Counted from the first letter of the stretch, positions 23,033 to 30,936 are shown. The stretch is 45,162 nucleotides of DNA from CAYZPE01 sp046050145 (GCA_046050145.1 JBJOQC010000040.1:1-45162); one strand, 5' to 3'. Notes: a model not told the origin generated them from the sequence alone. A program made the numbers and translations.

Positions 23033-23033
23033 T

Positions 23034-23039
23034 TATAAT
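23034..23039 (+). promoter_or_regulatory. -10 element of the phhB-like gene (leaderless)
   Basis: A perfect TATAAT ends 6 nt before the ATG at 23046. Confidence 0.6.
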
Positions 23040-23045
23040 AGATAG

Positions 23046-23363
23046 ATGAATCTTTCTCAACAAAAATGCATTCCATGTGAAGGAGGTATGCCACCCCTCA
23101 CACAAGAACAAGCAAAAATTCACCTTGAGCAAATACCTCAATGGAAATTAAAAGAAAACAACATAGAGAGAAATTTTGTATTTAAAAATTTTATGGAAGC
23201 AATGGAATTCATAAATAAAGTTGCGCAGATTGCAGAAAAAGAAGGACACCATCCTGACATCACTATTTCATATAACAAAGTCCACATTTCTCTTACAACT
23301 CACGCAATCAGTGGACTATCTGTAAATGATTTTATTATTGCTTCAAAAATAAACACTCTATAA
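23046..23363 (+). CDS. phhB: Pterin-4a-carbinolamine dehydratase-like protein
   Basis: The 105-residue protein matches the PCD/DCoH family: WKLKENNIERNFVFKNF, FINKVAQIAEKEGHHPDI with the catalytic-type His-His-Pro, and the closing VHISLTTHAISGLSVNDF. In other bacteria this enzyme recycles tetrahydropterin after aromatic hydroxylation or supports molybdopterin use. Neither is evident here, so its role is open. Confidence 0.9.
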   Translation: MNLSQQKCIPCEGGMPPLTQEQAKIHLEQIPQWKLKENNIERNFVFKNFMEAMEFINKVAQIAEKEGHHPDITISYNKVHISLTTHAISGLSVNDFIIASKINTL

Positions 23364-23364
23364 T

Positions 23365-23393
23365 TTGACAAATTATTTAAAATAGGTTATCAT
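23365..23393 (+). promoter_or_regulatory. Strong promoter of the 23431 gene
   Basis: TTGACA (23365-23370), a 17-bp spacer and TATCAT (23388-23393). Confidence 0.7.
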
Positions 23394-23430
23394 AAAAAAG
23401 TACTGATCTTTCAAACCTTAGGAGAAAGTC

Positions 23431-23718
23431 ATGTCTAGACATGCAGCTGGCGGAAAAATTACAGCATCGCACACCACAATCATTGATGAGGCTGAGAAAA
23501 TAATTGCCACTGCTCAAACACTGAGTGAAGTGAGTAAAATATCACTTGGTATCATCAAACAAATAGGTTCAGGCAAAAGAAAGATAATTTTTTCTGAAAT
23601 ACCTGCAGGTTTTTTAATTCGAGTACGAGGCAGTGTTACAATGCAAGAATTACGAGTTTTCAGTTCTGATAAAGCAAAAACTCGAGAAGCCCTTTTTCGA
23701 GCGTTCTGGATACGATAA
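23431..23718 (+). CDS. Small orphan protein
   Basis: A 95-residue protein preceded by AGGAGA at a good distance. The N-terminal half is helical (TTIIDEAEKIIATAQTL); the second half looks beta-rich and basic (KRKIIFSEI, then GFLIRVRGSVTMQELRVF), compatible with nucleic-acid binding. It is a single-gene cassette with strong promoter and terminator. No family is recognised with confidence. Confidence 0.6.
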   Translation: MSRHAAGGKITASHTTIIDEAEKIIATAQTLSEVSKISLGIIKQIGSGKRKIIFSEIPAGFLIRVRGSVTMQELRVFSSDKAKTREALFRAFWIR

Positions 23719-23720
23719 TA

Positions 23721-23758
23721 AGCCAGTGCAACATTGTGTAAGTTGTGCTGGTTTTTTT
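23721..23758 (+). terminator. Terminator of the 23431 gene
   Basis: CCAGTGCAAC pairs with GTTGTGCTGG (two G-T wobbles), followed by TTTTTTT. Confidence 0.8.
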
Positions 23759-23765
23759 ATTAAAG

Positions 23766-23792
23766 AATCCCGCGCACGAAGTGCGCGGGATT
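23766..23792 (-). terminator. Terminator of the lipoprotein gene
   Basis: An 11-bp GC-rich stem ATCCCGCGCAC/GTGCGCGGGAT, followed on minus by TCTTTA. Confidence 0.75.
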
Positions 23793-23795
23793 TGT

Positions 23796-24314
23796 TCAGA
23801 ATTTTTTTCTCAATACCACACCCCACTGTGAAGCACCTCCCGCTCGATCAACTTCACTCACATTAAGAGGAGTAACGACTCGCAAACTCAAGTTCCACGG
23901 AAGCTCGTGATGAAGCACTGGAATAGTGTGATGTTTCCAGATCACCATCCCATCCTTGTAGAACGGATACCTGCCCCTCCGTGCACCCAAATGCAGGATC
24001 CTCGAATCTGAGTAGAGAAAATCTTCCACAGCCCAACTTGAGAATCTCTTTCCTGGACTCTCATCAAAAGAAAATTCTTCTTCACAACACCCACCACCCT
24101 GATTCTCCTGAAGAAGATGTTCCAAACTTCGTTCAGGAAAATCAGGTTGCTCCTTCTCCTTTTCAAACTCTTTTTGTTTCTCAACGTCACGTCTGATCTC
24201 CTCAAATTCGAGGAGACGATTCACAAAATGATCTGCTTCACTCCGAGAAAAAGTCTGCGACACACAACCAGATAAGGCCAGAGTGGCCACAACACAAGAC
24301 ATGAACTTCTTCAT
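23796..24314 (-). CDS. Predicted lipoprotein, unknown function
   Basis: The 172-residue product starts MKKFMSCVVATLALSGC, a signal peptide with lipobox LSGC and the lipid-modified cysteine at residue 17. A charged, probably coiled-coil stretch follows (about 28-65, EEIRRDVEKQKEFEKEKE), then a Gly-Gly-Gly-Cys-Cys-Glu patch. The C-terminal domain is rich in aromatic and His residues (WKHHTIPVLHHELPWN). AAGGA precedes the ATG. Its promoter is back-to-back with that of csp. No homologue is recognised. Confidence 0.7.
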   Translation of the reverse strand: MKKFMSCVVATLALSGCVSQTFSRSEADHFVNRLLEFEEIRRDVEKQKEFEKEKEQPDFPERSLEHLLQENQGGGCCEEEFSFDESPGKRFSSWAVEDFLYSDSRILHLGARRGRYPFYKDGMVIWKHHTIPVLHHELPWNLSLRVVTPLNVSEVDRAGGASQWGVVLRKKF

Positions 24315-24393
24315 AGCTAGAGTCCTTCTAAACTATGCCCCATAAGTCTGCCCCCAAGGAATCTTGGAGTGAAACAGACCTATTCCAAGAACT

Positions 24394-24422
24394 ATGCTAG
24401 CCTATAACACATAGTTTGACAA
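24394..24422 (-). promoter_or_regulatory. Promoter of the lipoprotein gene
   Basis: On minus, TTGTCA (24422-24417), a 17-bp spacer and TAGCAT (24399-24394). Its -35 overlaps the -35 of the csp promoter. Confidence 0.65.
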
Positions 24423-24444
24423 TTAGTTTATAGTTTGCTATACT
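24416..24444 (+). promoter_or_regulatory. Strong promoter of csp
   Basis: A consensus TTGACA (24416-24421), a 17-bp spacer, an extended TGC and TATACT (24439-24444). Confidence 0.8.
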
Positions 24445-24450
24445 TCTTGC

Positions 24451-24545
24451 TGTCAAAATGTGTGTCTATCTAAAGAGTAAAAGGAGGTTGAGTTTTACTT
24501 CAATAGACGTCGTTTTGAAGTATTATTCATCTCACATATCTTACC
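24451..24545 (+). promoter_or_regulatory. Structured 5' leader of csp
   Basis: A leader of about 95 nt holds AAGGAGG at 24481-24487 with no start codon at normal distance. A hairpin TACTTCAA/TTGAAGTA (24496-24522) follows, then 23 nt to the GTG start. Long folded leaders are typical of cold-shock genes, where temperature-dependent folding controls translation. Confidence 0.5.
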
Positions 24546-24746
24546 GTGAATACAGGAACAATTAAGTCAAAGAAAGAAAAAGGTTTTGGTTTCATCGCTC
24601 GCGAAGGAGAATCAAAGGATCTTTTCTTTCATGCAAATGAAGTTGTTGGTACTACGTTTGATGCTCTTCGCGAAGGCGATGCAGTAGAATTCGAAGTTGC
24701 CGAGAACGAAAAAGGACTTTACGCTACGAAAGTTTCAAAGGCGTAA
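24546..24746 (+). CDS. csp: Cold-shock domain protein
   Basis: The 66-residue protein is a single cold-shock domain with RNP1 (KGFGFI, about residues 12-17) and RNP2 (LFFHANEV), an RNA chaperone. The GTG start at 24546 gives the normal N-terminus (MNTGTIKSKKEKGFGFI). An in-frame stop at 24516-24518 rules out a longer form. There is no Shine-Dalgarno next to the GTG; the only one is 60 nt upstream. Confidence 0.95.
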   Translation: MNTGTIKSKKEKGFGFIAREGESKDLFFHANEVVGTTFDALREGDAVEFEVAENEKGLYATKVSKA

Positions 24747-24759
24747 TCTCTCTTTGTAG

Positions 24760-24787
24760 AACACCCCCAGACGGGGGTGTTTTATTT
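24760..24787 (+). terminator. Terminator of csp
   Basis: ACACCCCC, loop AGAC, GGGGGTGT, then TTTATTTT. Confidence 0.85.
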
Positions 24788-24808
24788 TGTGATATTGTAC
24801 ATATTGGT

Positions 24809-25528
24809 ATGAAAAAAAGACTCGATATTATACTTACCGAAAAAAACCTCGTGAAAAGCAGAAGTCAGGCTGCTGACCTTATTAAGCGTGGAAAAGTAAC
24901 TGTAGACACGAAAGTCGTCACGAAACCAAGCTTGCTTATTTCACCTGAGGCAGTTACTTCTTTGGATACAAGCGAGCAGTTTGTAAGTAGAGGTGGAATA
25001 AAACTTTCACACGCTCTTAAGGAATTTAATGTATCAATAAAAAATAAAACCTGTATCGATATTGGATCTTCAACTGGTGGTTTTACGGAATGTCTCCTCA
25101 AAAATGAAGCTTTCAAAGTATATGCAGTTGATGTAGGTAAAGATCAGTTTGACCCACACCTTAAAGAAGACCCTCGAGTTATTCTCATGGAACAAACTGA
25201 TATAAGAAAAGCAAGTATTCCAGAAAAAGTAGATTGTATTGTGATTGATGTTTCTTTTATATCACTCACACACATACTTCCAGTACTTGCTCCCCTCCTT
25301 AAAGAAAAGACAGATATCGTATGTCTCATCAAACCTCAATTTGAGGTGGGACGTGATCGTATTCCAAAAAACGGAGTAGTGACAAATGAAAATGATAGAA
25401 AGGAAGTTGTTGAACATATTAAAAAGACAGGAGAAAGTCTTGGGTTCGTTCACAAACAAACAATTGAATCTCCTATCCTCGGAGGTGATGGAAATAAGGA
25501 ATTCTTTATTTATTTTGCTACTATATAA
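24809..25528 (+). CDS. tlyA: TlyA-family rRNA methyltransferase
   Basis: The 239-residue protein has an S4 RNA-binding domain (about 1-60: MKKRLDIILTEKNLVKSRSQ) followed by an FtsJ-like methyltransferase domain. The SAM-binding motif is CIDIGSSTGGFTECLL, and the later IDVSFISL and KPQFEVGRD are typical. TlyA 2'-O-methylates 16S/23S rRNA in mycobacteria; many homologues are mislabelled as hemolysins. It is followed 3 nt later by the GerMN gene. Confidence 0.93.
   Translation: MKKRLDIILTEKNLVKSRSQAADLIKRGKVTVDTKVVTKPSLLISPEAVTSLDTSEQFVSRGGIKLSHALKEFNVSIKNKTCIDIGSSTGGFTECLLKNEAFKVYAVDVGKDQFDPHLKEDPRVILMEQTDIRKASIPEKVDCIVIDVSFISLTHILPVLAPLLKEKTDIVCLIKPQFEVGRDRIPKNGVVTNENDRKEVVEHIKKTGESLGFVHKQTIESPILGGDGNKEFFIYFATI
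25519..25524 (+). promoter_or_regulatory. Possible internal -10 for the GerMN gene
   Basis: TACTAT inside the end of tlyA ends 7 nt before the ATG at 25532. It may give a leaderless transcript in addition to read-through. Confidence 0.35.
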
Positions 25529-25531
25529 AAT

Positions 25532-26002
25532 ATGAAACGTACATACCTTATTTTTATTTTCGTATTTGCAATAGCTGTTCTTTATATAATTAACGGACAA
25601 GGAGGAGCGACCTTCAAACTTTTCTACTACAACGAACTCGAAGATCGTGAACTTAACAATGGAGAAATAGCCTGCGATACAAGAGCAGTAATGCCAGTAA
25701 TTCGTGATGAGAAAAAAGACATGAGTATAGAATATGTCATAAAAACTCTTATCGAGGGTACCCTTACTCCTGAAGAAAAAATTGCAGGGTTCGATACAGA
25801 ATTTCCAAATCAAAATTTTACCCTCCTCAACACAGAACTAAAAAATGATGTACTGAAACTTACTTTTAGTGAAGTTCCTGGTTTTACATCAGGCGGATCA
25901 TGTCGAGTAGGATTACTCCGTGCACAAATAGAAAAAACAGCTCTTCAGTTTGAAAATGTTAAGGAAGTTATCATACTTCCTGAAGAGATCTTACAACCCT
26001 AA
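25532..26002 (+). CDS. Anchored GerMN-domain protein
   Basis: The 156-residue protein has an N-terminal signal anchor (about residues 4-20, TYLIFIFVFAIAVLYII). A GerMN-like domain follows: KLFYYNELE, IEYVIKTLIEGTLTPEEK, then LLNTELKNDVLKLTFSEV. GerMN domains occur in wall-associated proteins outside spore formers, so an envelope role is inferred. It overlaps the convergent STAS gene by 4 nt at the stops. Confidence 0.75.
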   Translation: MKRTYLIFIFVFAIAVLYIINGQGGATFKLFYYNELEDRELNNGEIACDTRAVMPVIRDEKKDMSIEYVIKTLIEGTLTPEEKIAGFDTEFPNQNFTLLNTELKNDVLKLTFSEVPGFTSGGSCRVGLLRAQIEKTALQFENVKEVIILPEEILQP

Positions 26003-26376
26003 GACCTTAGCCACACAAGAGCTTCTTCTGAAGTTTTAAAAGATTCAAGAGGTGTTGCTACACCTGAGTAGGCAGTCAAAGCATCTTTTGCTGCAAATAT
26101 AAAAGGATTTGCACCAATAAGTGCTATTTTTGAAGTATATGGTTCGTCATGCCTTAAAAGAGCAGCTAGTAATCCAAAAGCCTCAGGCTTGTACTCTTTA
26201 AGATTTGAAACATCAACAAGTACTGGAATAGGTTGTCTAAGCTTCTCATACAAACTATGGATAGTACCTTTTGTTGTTTCTACCCAGATAGTAAATTCAT
26301 TCACATCTTCTTCCGTAATAATAGAACCGATCGAAAGATATACCGTGTCATCTTGTATGCGTGTGGTGAATTTCAT
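25999..26376 (-). CDS. STAS/SpoIIAA-like protein
   Basis: The ATG at 26376 gives 125 residues (MKFTTRIQDDTVYLSIGSII). The pattern of a short beta strand, a helix with Glu and Thr, then PVLVDVSNLKEYKPEAFGLLAALL and KIALIGANPF suggests a STAS-like fold as in anti-sigma antagonists or the DUF3478-type family. The usual phosphorylatable DS motif is not obvious (DVSNL). TATAGT ends 7 nt before the ATG. Confidence 0.6.
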   Translation of the reverse strand: MKFTTRIQDDTVYLSIGSIITEEDVNEFTIWVETTKGTIHSLYEKLRQPIPVLVDVSNLKEYKPEAFGLLAALLRHDEPYTSKIALIGANPFIFAAKDALTAYSGVATPLESFKTSEEALVWLRS

Positions 26377-26383
26377 ATTCACA

Positions 26384-26389
26384 ACTATA
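26384..26389 (-). promoter_or_regulatory. -10 element of the STAS gene (leaderless)
   Basis: TATAGT on minus, 7 nt before the ATG at 26376. Confidence 0.5.
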
Positions 26390-26456
26390 CCAAACATTTG
26401 AAATAAAGGTGTGTATAATTAAAAGATAAAGGTCGTTTTATATATAAAAATCATAC

Positions 26457-26690
26457 ATGTTTAAACATAAATTCAACCTCACAACACTCGCATGGTTGCT
26501 TGTTGTGATAGGAGCTATAAACTGGGGTATCTTGGGACTTTCTGCACTTTTTGGAAAACTAGATGTGAATGTAGTTGCAATGATTCTTGAAGGCTCAAGT
26601 ACTCTCGAAGCTATTGTCTACGTTCTTGTTGGTATTGCTGGTATTAAAGTTCTTTTTGATGGATGCAATTGCGACAAGTGCCGAGTTTAA
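26457..26690 (+). CDS. DUF378 family membrane protein
   Basis: The 77-residue protein has two membrane helices. It shows the DUF378 pattern: LAWLLVVIGAINWGILGL, then VVAMILEGSSTLEAIVYVLVGIAG in outline. It ends in a CNCDKC cluster that could bind metal. Function is unknown in general. It has its own terminator. Confidence 0.9.
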   Translation: MFKHKFNLTTLAWLLVVIGAINWGILGLSALFGKLDVNVVAMILEGSSTLEAIVYVLVGIAGIKVLFDGCNCDKCRV

Positions 26691-26704
26691 TACAGCCCTA
26701 AAAT

Positions 26705-26738
26705 AAAACCACCCCTTTTGAGGGGTGGTTTTATTTTT
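26705..26738. terminator. Bidirectional terminator
   Basis: AAACCACCCCT, loop TTTG, AGGGGTGGTTT, flanked by TTATTTTTT on plus and a matching T-rich tract on minus. It serves the DUF378 gene and the phosphopantetheinyl transferase-like gene. Confidence 0.85.
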
Positions 26739-27405
26739 TATAAACCTTAGACGCAACGAAACCTTTTTGAGGAGACCATGAAGATGCATACCCTTTTATA
26801 TGTTTTGTTTTAGCGTCATAAATTTCATAATAATTTTTACTTATTTTTAAAACAATAATATCTTTTGGGTGAGAAATAATCTTTTCAGATTTTAAACAAG
26901 CCTCTTTAATAGACCACAGTATTGTTGCCTCTATGTTACGATTATCAATTTTTTTATAACGAATTACATCTTCTATCTCTCGAGCTTCAAGAAATGCCTT
27001 AAGAAAACTCTTTCTAAAGTTCCTAACCTTTTCAACATGAACACCCAGAGACCCTTCTAGGTTAGTTTGAGCAATACCACCAATAGCAATATTTCTTACA
27101 TGTGAAAAAGATATATTTGTCTGTTGTTCTTCTCGAATATACTTACCTTTTAAAATTCTATAGATAGGAGTACCCGAATCTCTTTCAGAAATATCAATCA
27201 TATTCCAAGGAATATTTCTATTTCGATTCTTTTTAAAATAAAGCTGGATTGCCTTTTTAGTTGCAATACGTTCTGTAAACCACATATACGCCCTCGCTTT
27301 ATTTGAAAAGGAAGTATAAATTATTTGCTCTCGTGATGTTAAATACAAAGCAACATCACCACGAGTAATTTTTCTTTTTTGAGGAAGAGAAACAATAAAT
27401 GACAT
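26731..27405 (-). CDS. 4'-phosphopantetheinyl transferase superfamily protein
   Basis: The 224-residue protein shows the Sfp-type layout: ARAYMWFTERIATKKA (about 38-52), ISFSHVRNIAIGGIA (99-112, with Ser101-His102), GVHVEKVRNF (121-130), and LWSIKEACLKS (163-173) with Trp164, Lys167, Glu168 and Lys172. These enzymes attach phosphopantetheine to acyl or peptidyl carrier proteins. The Mg-binding Asp of the usual GIDIE motif is replaced by His123, and no carrier protein or fatty-acid gene is near. Activity is therefore uncertain. Confidence 0.7.
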   Translation of the reverse strand: MSFIVSLPQKRKITRGDVALYLTSREQIIYTSFSNKARAYMWFTERIATKKAIQLYFKKNRNRNIPWNMIDISERDSGTPIYRILKGKYIREEQQTNISFSHVRNIAIGGIAQTNLEGSLGVHVEKVRNFRKSFLKAFLEAREIEDVIRYKKIDNRNIEATILWSIKEACLKSEKIISHPKDIIVLKISKNYYEIYDAKTKHIKGYASSWSPQKGFVASKVYKK

Positions 27406-27426
27406 ATTTTATAGAGGTCTTAAAAA

Positions 27427-27453
27427 CAAAAAAATCTGTGTTCTACACAGATT
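27427..27453 (-). terminator. Terminator of the DoxX-like gene
   Basis: On minus, AATCTGTGT, loop AGA, ACACAGATT, then TTTTTTG. Confidence 0.8.
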
Positions 27454-27489
27454 TCGATGTCAACAATATATATAATTTATTTTATTATG

Positions 27490-27951
27490 TCAAATATATT
27501 TTCCCCCTTCTTCTTTGTATCCAAAAGGTTTCAATTGTACTGCAATCCCTATTGCTAGAGCGATAATCACTAGATTTTTTATAATATACTGACCTTCAAG
27601 AGTTGGAACTAAGAAACTTTGCCATGCAATTTGAGGAAGAAGTATGAGTGGCATACAGGTTGTAATCATGTGTGGCACAAGAAGTAGAATTGCAAAACGT
27701 TCACAACGAGGAATTAAGAAACAAATACCAATAAGCATCTCCCACACACCAAGAAAGATAATGAATTGACCAAAACTAATAAAAGGAAGGGTTTTCTCTA
27801 GAAGGTCTGAGACAATTGGATTTGCCGGACTTACATCAATAAGCTTTAAAATACCGAACCAAAAAAAGACAATGAAAAGTGCAAGACGTGAATAAGGAAT
27901 AAATATCTTTTTTGCTGTCGATATAATTGAATTATCTATTTTTTGAAGCAT
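27490..27951 (-). CDS. DoxX/DUF417-like membrane protein
   Basis: The 153-residue protein has four membrane helices. The stretch IPYSRLALFIVFFWFGILKL, then SPANPIVSDLLEKT, resembles the DUF417/DoxX group of small quinol-oxidase-associated or redox-linked membrane proteins. TATACT ends 6 nt before the ATG, predicting a leaderless message separate from the upstream cyclase gene. Confidence 0.7.
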   Translation of the reverse strand: MLQKIDNSIISTAKKIFIPYSRLALFIVFFWFGILKLIDVSPANPIVSDLLEKTLPFISFGQFIIFLGVWEMLIGICFLIPRCERFAILLLVPHMITTCMPLILLPQIAWQSFLVPTLEGQYIIKNLVIIALAIGIAVQLKPFGYKEEGGKYI

Positions 27952-27957
27952 GTACTA

Positions 27958-27963
27958 AGTATA
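27958..27963 (-). promoter_or_regulatory. -10 element of the DoxX-like gene (leaderless)
   Basis: TATACT on minus, 6 nt before the ATG at 27951. Confidence 0.55.
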
Positions 27964-27977
27964 TAACACACATACAC

Positions 27978-29861
27978 CTACTTATCCTTAAACTCATACA
28001 CACCCTGCCAATTCTCTGGCGGATTTTCTTTGTATTTTTTACAACGTTCAAGATAAAGAGATATAGGCTGATCAGATGGATTATCTTTATAGATAGATTC
28101 AAAAATCTCTTGAGCTTTTCCAAATTCACCTCTCGTATACAAGTCTCGAGCCTTTTTCCAATCTTCTAAGAGAGTATTTGTATCCAAAATATCAAAAATC
28201 CTTCGAGGTTCTTTTTTACCCTTCACAAGTACTAAATCCAAATCACGAAATATAAAATCTTTTGAGACAACCCCTTTTGTTACCGACTCAGACACGAGAC
28301 AAGGGGCACCGTACTGTTTTGTAATCCCTTCAAGGCGTGACGCAAAATTTACCTCATCACCCATCACAGTATAATTGAATCTCTTCGATGACCCCATATT
28401 TCCTACAACCACCCTTCCCTTATTAAGCCCGATTCCAATATGAAGCTCTGGCCAGCCTCTTTTTATCCAGTCCACATTAAGCTCAATTAGTTTCTGCTTC
28501 ATACGAAGAGCTGCTTTGCATGCCCTATCCGCCTGCTTCTCGTCAGTAAGTGGAGCACCCCAAAAAGCCATAACAGCGTCTCCTATATATTTATCCACCA
28601 CACCACCCTCTTCCATCACTATGTCTGTCATAGCAGTTAAGTACTCATTAAGAAGTGCTGTTAACTCTTTTGGAGACAGCGCTTCAGAGATTGTGGTAAA
28701 GCCTCTAATATCTGAAAACAAAATAGTCATTTCTCGCTCTTCTCCACCCAAGGAGACTTTAGAAGGGTCTTTAATCAAGTCGTCAATAACATCAGGAGTA
28801 AGATAGTACTGAAAAACCTTTCGAATAAAACGTTTCTCTTTTGATTCAAATACATACTGAAACAGCACGAGAACAATGAAAGAGAGTATGTACGAAAGTT
28901 CAAGATACAAAACAGGAACAACAATCTTGTACGAAAACAGCACAAGACTTGTTCCTAAAATTAAAAGAATAGAAAACGCGAGACCTCCCACAAAAAACAA
29001 AAGATGCTTAGAGACATACACAAGAGCCATCGCACAAAAAGCTACAATAAAAATTAGAAAGGTACCTACCATAAAAGAAACTTCTTTAAAAAAATTACCT
29101 TCGATAATCGTATGTAATGCATTCGCATGAAATTCAACCCCGGACATTCTTCCAAAAGGAGTGGGTACAAAATCCTGAAGACTTGGTGCTGTTGCACCCA
29201 CAAACACATAAGCATCTACAAATAATCTTTCAGGCACCTTACCCTGAAGCACATCAATAAGGGGTAAGGTAACAAAGGTTTTTTCAGGCCCTCTATAATC
29301 AATACGAACACTTTGTGCAATATCTTCAACAACACGGTCAGCACTCGCAAAAGCAAATACTGGGTACGAACCAACAACTAAAGGTGTTTTGCGCATTACC
29401 CCATCTGAATCAGGGAATACATTCACAGCTCCTACGCTACTATTTTGTTGTGATAACACAGAAATTGGCTGTACTGTAACAAGTCCTTGTTTATTAAGCT
29501 CAACAGGGAAAACAACTGGGACTTTACTTACTTCAAGTTTTTGAGCAAAAAGCACATCATCAGACACTCCATATCGAGAGGTCTCAGAGAAATTAATATC
29601 GAAAGCAACACCTTTCGCTTGCTGCAATTTTTGAAGTAGATCGCCAAAGACTTCACGTCGCCACGGCCATTGTCCAAGTTCCGCAATACTTCGATCATCT
29701 ATAGCAACAATAATAATATTTTGAGTAGGATTTTCTCTGATTAAAAATCGATCAATTATTTTTTCTTCAAATGTATCGAAAAAAGAAAAATAATATACTA
29801 GACCGACACAGACAACACAGCACAACGTAAGAAAGAATGAATGTAAAAATCTCTTATTCAT
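27978..29861 (-). CDS. CHASE2-domain adenylate/guanylate cyclase
   Basis: The 627-residue protein has an N-terminal membrane helix (about 7-27). An extracytoplasmic CHASE2 sensor follows (about 35-260, with VAIDDRSIAELGQWPWRRE), then three membrane helices (about 263-345). The class III cyclase domain (about 375-550) is complete. Metal-binding Asp residues lie in FSDIRGFT and YIGDAVMAFWG; VDKYIGD carries the adenine-specifying Lys; and GDEVNFASRLEG carries the specificity Asp plus the Asn and Arg used in catalysis. It should make cAMP. A TPR-like tail (about 565-615) follows. It lies 7 nt after the FecR gene. Confidence 0.92.
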   Translation of the reverse strand: MNKRFLHSFFLTLCCVVCVGLVYYFSFFDTFEEKIIDRFLIRENPTQNIIIVAIDDRSIAELGQWPWRREVFGDLLQKLQQAKGVAFDINFSETSRYGVSDDVLFAQKLEVSKVPVVFPVELNKQGLVTVQPISVLSQQNSSVGAVNVFPDSDGVMRKTPLVVGSYPVFAFASADRVVEDIAQSVRIDYRGPEKTFVTLPLIDVLQGKVPERLFVDAYVFVGATAPSLQDFVPTPFGRMSGVEFHANALHTIIEGNFFKEVSFMVGTFLIFIVAFCAMALVYVSKHLLFFVGGLAFSILLILGTSLVLFSYKIVVPVLYLELSYILSFIVLVLFQYVFESKEKRFIRKVFQYYLTPDVIDDLIKDPSKVSLGGEEREMTILFSDIRGFTTISEALSPKELTALLNEYLTAMTDIVMEEGGVVDKYIGDAVMAFWGAPLTDEKQADRACKAALRMKQKLIELNVDWIKRGWPELHIGIGLNKGRVVVGNMGSSKRFNYTVMGDEVNFASRLEGITKQYGAPCLVSESVTKGVVSKDFIFRDLDLVLVKGKKEPRRIFDILDTNTLLEDWKKARDLYTRGEFGKAQEIFESIYKDNPSDQPISLYLERCKKYKENPPENWQGVYEFKDK

Positions 29862-29868
29862 TATGAGT

Positions 29869-30936
29869 TTATGGTTTTCCTGTTATAAAACCATCTTGGT
29901 TAGGATTTTCCTCAAATACTGAAGCGCTCCTATCGAGAACTTTAATTGCTTTTGCAGATGTAGAAACAGTATTTGAAATATCTATCACAGAAATATCATA
30001 TATTCCTGGAGGGATATTTACTTGAGTAATATCAAACTGAATTTTTGAATCACTTACAACACTAAATTTTGGAACTGTTTGCTTACCCACAACAACAGCC
30101 TGAGCCTTGAGAAAACCTCGACCTGTAAGAGTTACCAGAAAGCTATTTTGAGTAAAAGGTACTTCAGTAGGTAATACAGAAATAAGCGATAGTGTTGAAA
30201 CTGGAGCAGAAGTAGGTGCGACAGTAACAGGCGCTACTACTGGTTTTTCAACTTGAGGGACTTGTTTGACTGTAAGTTTTTGAGGTGTAGAAGTAGAAAC
30301 TTGATCTTCAAAAATAAAATCGGGATTATTTTTTAAAAACCAATCTGTTGCTTCGTTTTTAGTAATTTTACTTTTAACAGCTCTTCCACTTGCCACAACA
30401 ACCTTCTCTCCAGCAGCTACAATAATCTCTGTATCGAGAATAATGTCATTTGTTTTTTCGTCTTTTTGCCAGACAACAACTTCTCCTTCAGTAACCATAA
30501 GTAATGTTACGTTATACAAGAAAGAAACACCGAAAGAAGTACCCCGGACAGCAGCTCTCACATTTCCTGTTTCGATTTCATAGAACTCCCCTTTTTCCAA
30601 AAGTTTTTGTGTTCGTGCCCAAAGCTTACCTCCCTCAAGCACAAAAATACTTCCTTCTTTTGAGACCTCTTTTATTAAAAGAGAGCTCGAGGGATCTACA
30701 TATGTAGTATGCCCTCCCTCAATAAGAGCTGTACCTGTCTTGTCTGTTTTAACAACATCTCCAGAAGAAATAGGTTCTACTTTACTAATAACACTTTCTT
30801 TTTCTTCTGATATTACAAATACACCAGACTGAAGAGGGTTTACCTGTTGTAAAACAACCTCTTTTTCTTTAAAAGATGTAGAAATAAAAACTATAGCGAG
30901 ACCTGCAATAATAAAACCCAAGAGTACTTTTTTCAT
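29869..30936 (-). CDS. FecR-domain surface protein with IPT/TIG-like domain
   Basis: The 355-residue protein has an N-terminal anchor (about 5-20). A FecR domain follows (about 55-190): GDVVKTDKTGTALIEGG, IEVETGNVRAAVRGTSF-like text (IETGNVRAAVRGTSFGV), and MVTEGEVVVW. Then come a Pro/Val/Thr-rich linker (about 225-250) and an IPT/TIG-like beta domain (about 253-335). FecR proteins commonly neighbour CHASE2 cyclases, so it probably supplies or modulates the signal sensed. It overlaps no gene; truB ends 20 nt upstream. Confidence 0.85.
   Translation of the reverse strand: MKKVLLGFIIAGLAIVFISTSFKEKEVVLQQVNPLQSGVFVISEEKESVISKVEPISSGDVVKTDKTGTALIEGGHTTYVDPSSSLLIKEVSKEGSIFVLEGGKLWARTQKLLEKGEFYEIETGNVRAAVRGTSFGVSFLYNVTLLMVTEGEVVVWQKDEKTNDIILDTEIIVAAGEKVVVASGRAVKSKITKNEATDWFLKNNPDFIFEDQVSTSTPQKLTVKQVPQVEKPVVAPVTVAPTSAPVSTLSLISVLPTEVPFTQNSFLVTLTGRGFLKAQAVVVGKQTVPKFSVVSDSKIQFDITQVNIPPGIYDISVIDISNTVSTSAKAIKVLDRSASVFEENPNQDGFITGKP

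Noticed and set aside
25262..25813. 183-codon minus-strand frame across the tlyA/GerMN junction
   Set aside because: It spans two well-supported plus-strand genes, has low-complexity aromatic-rich composition and no signals.
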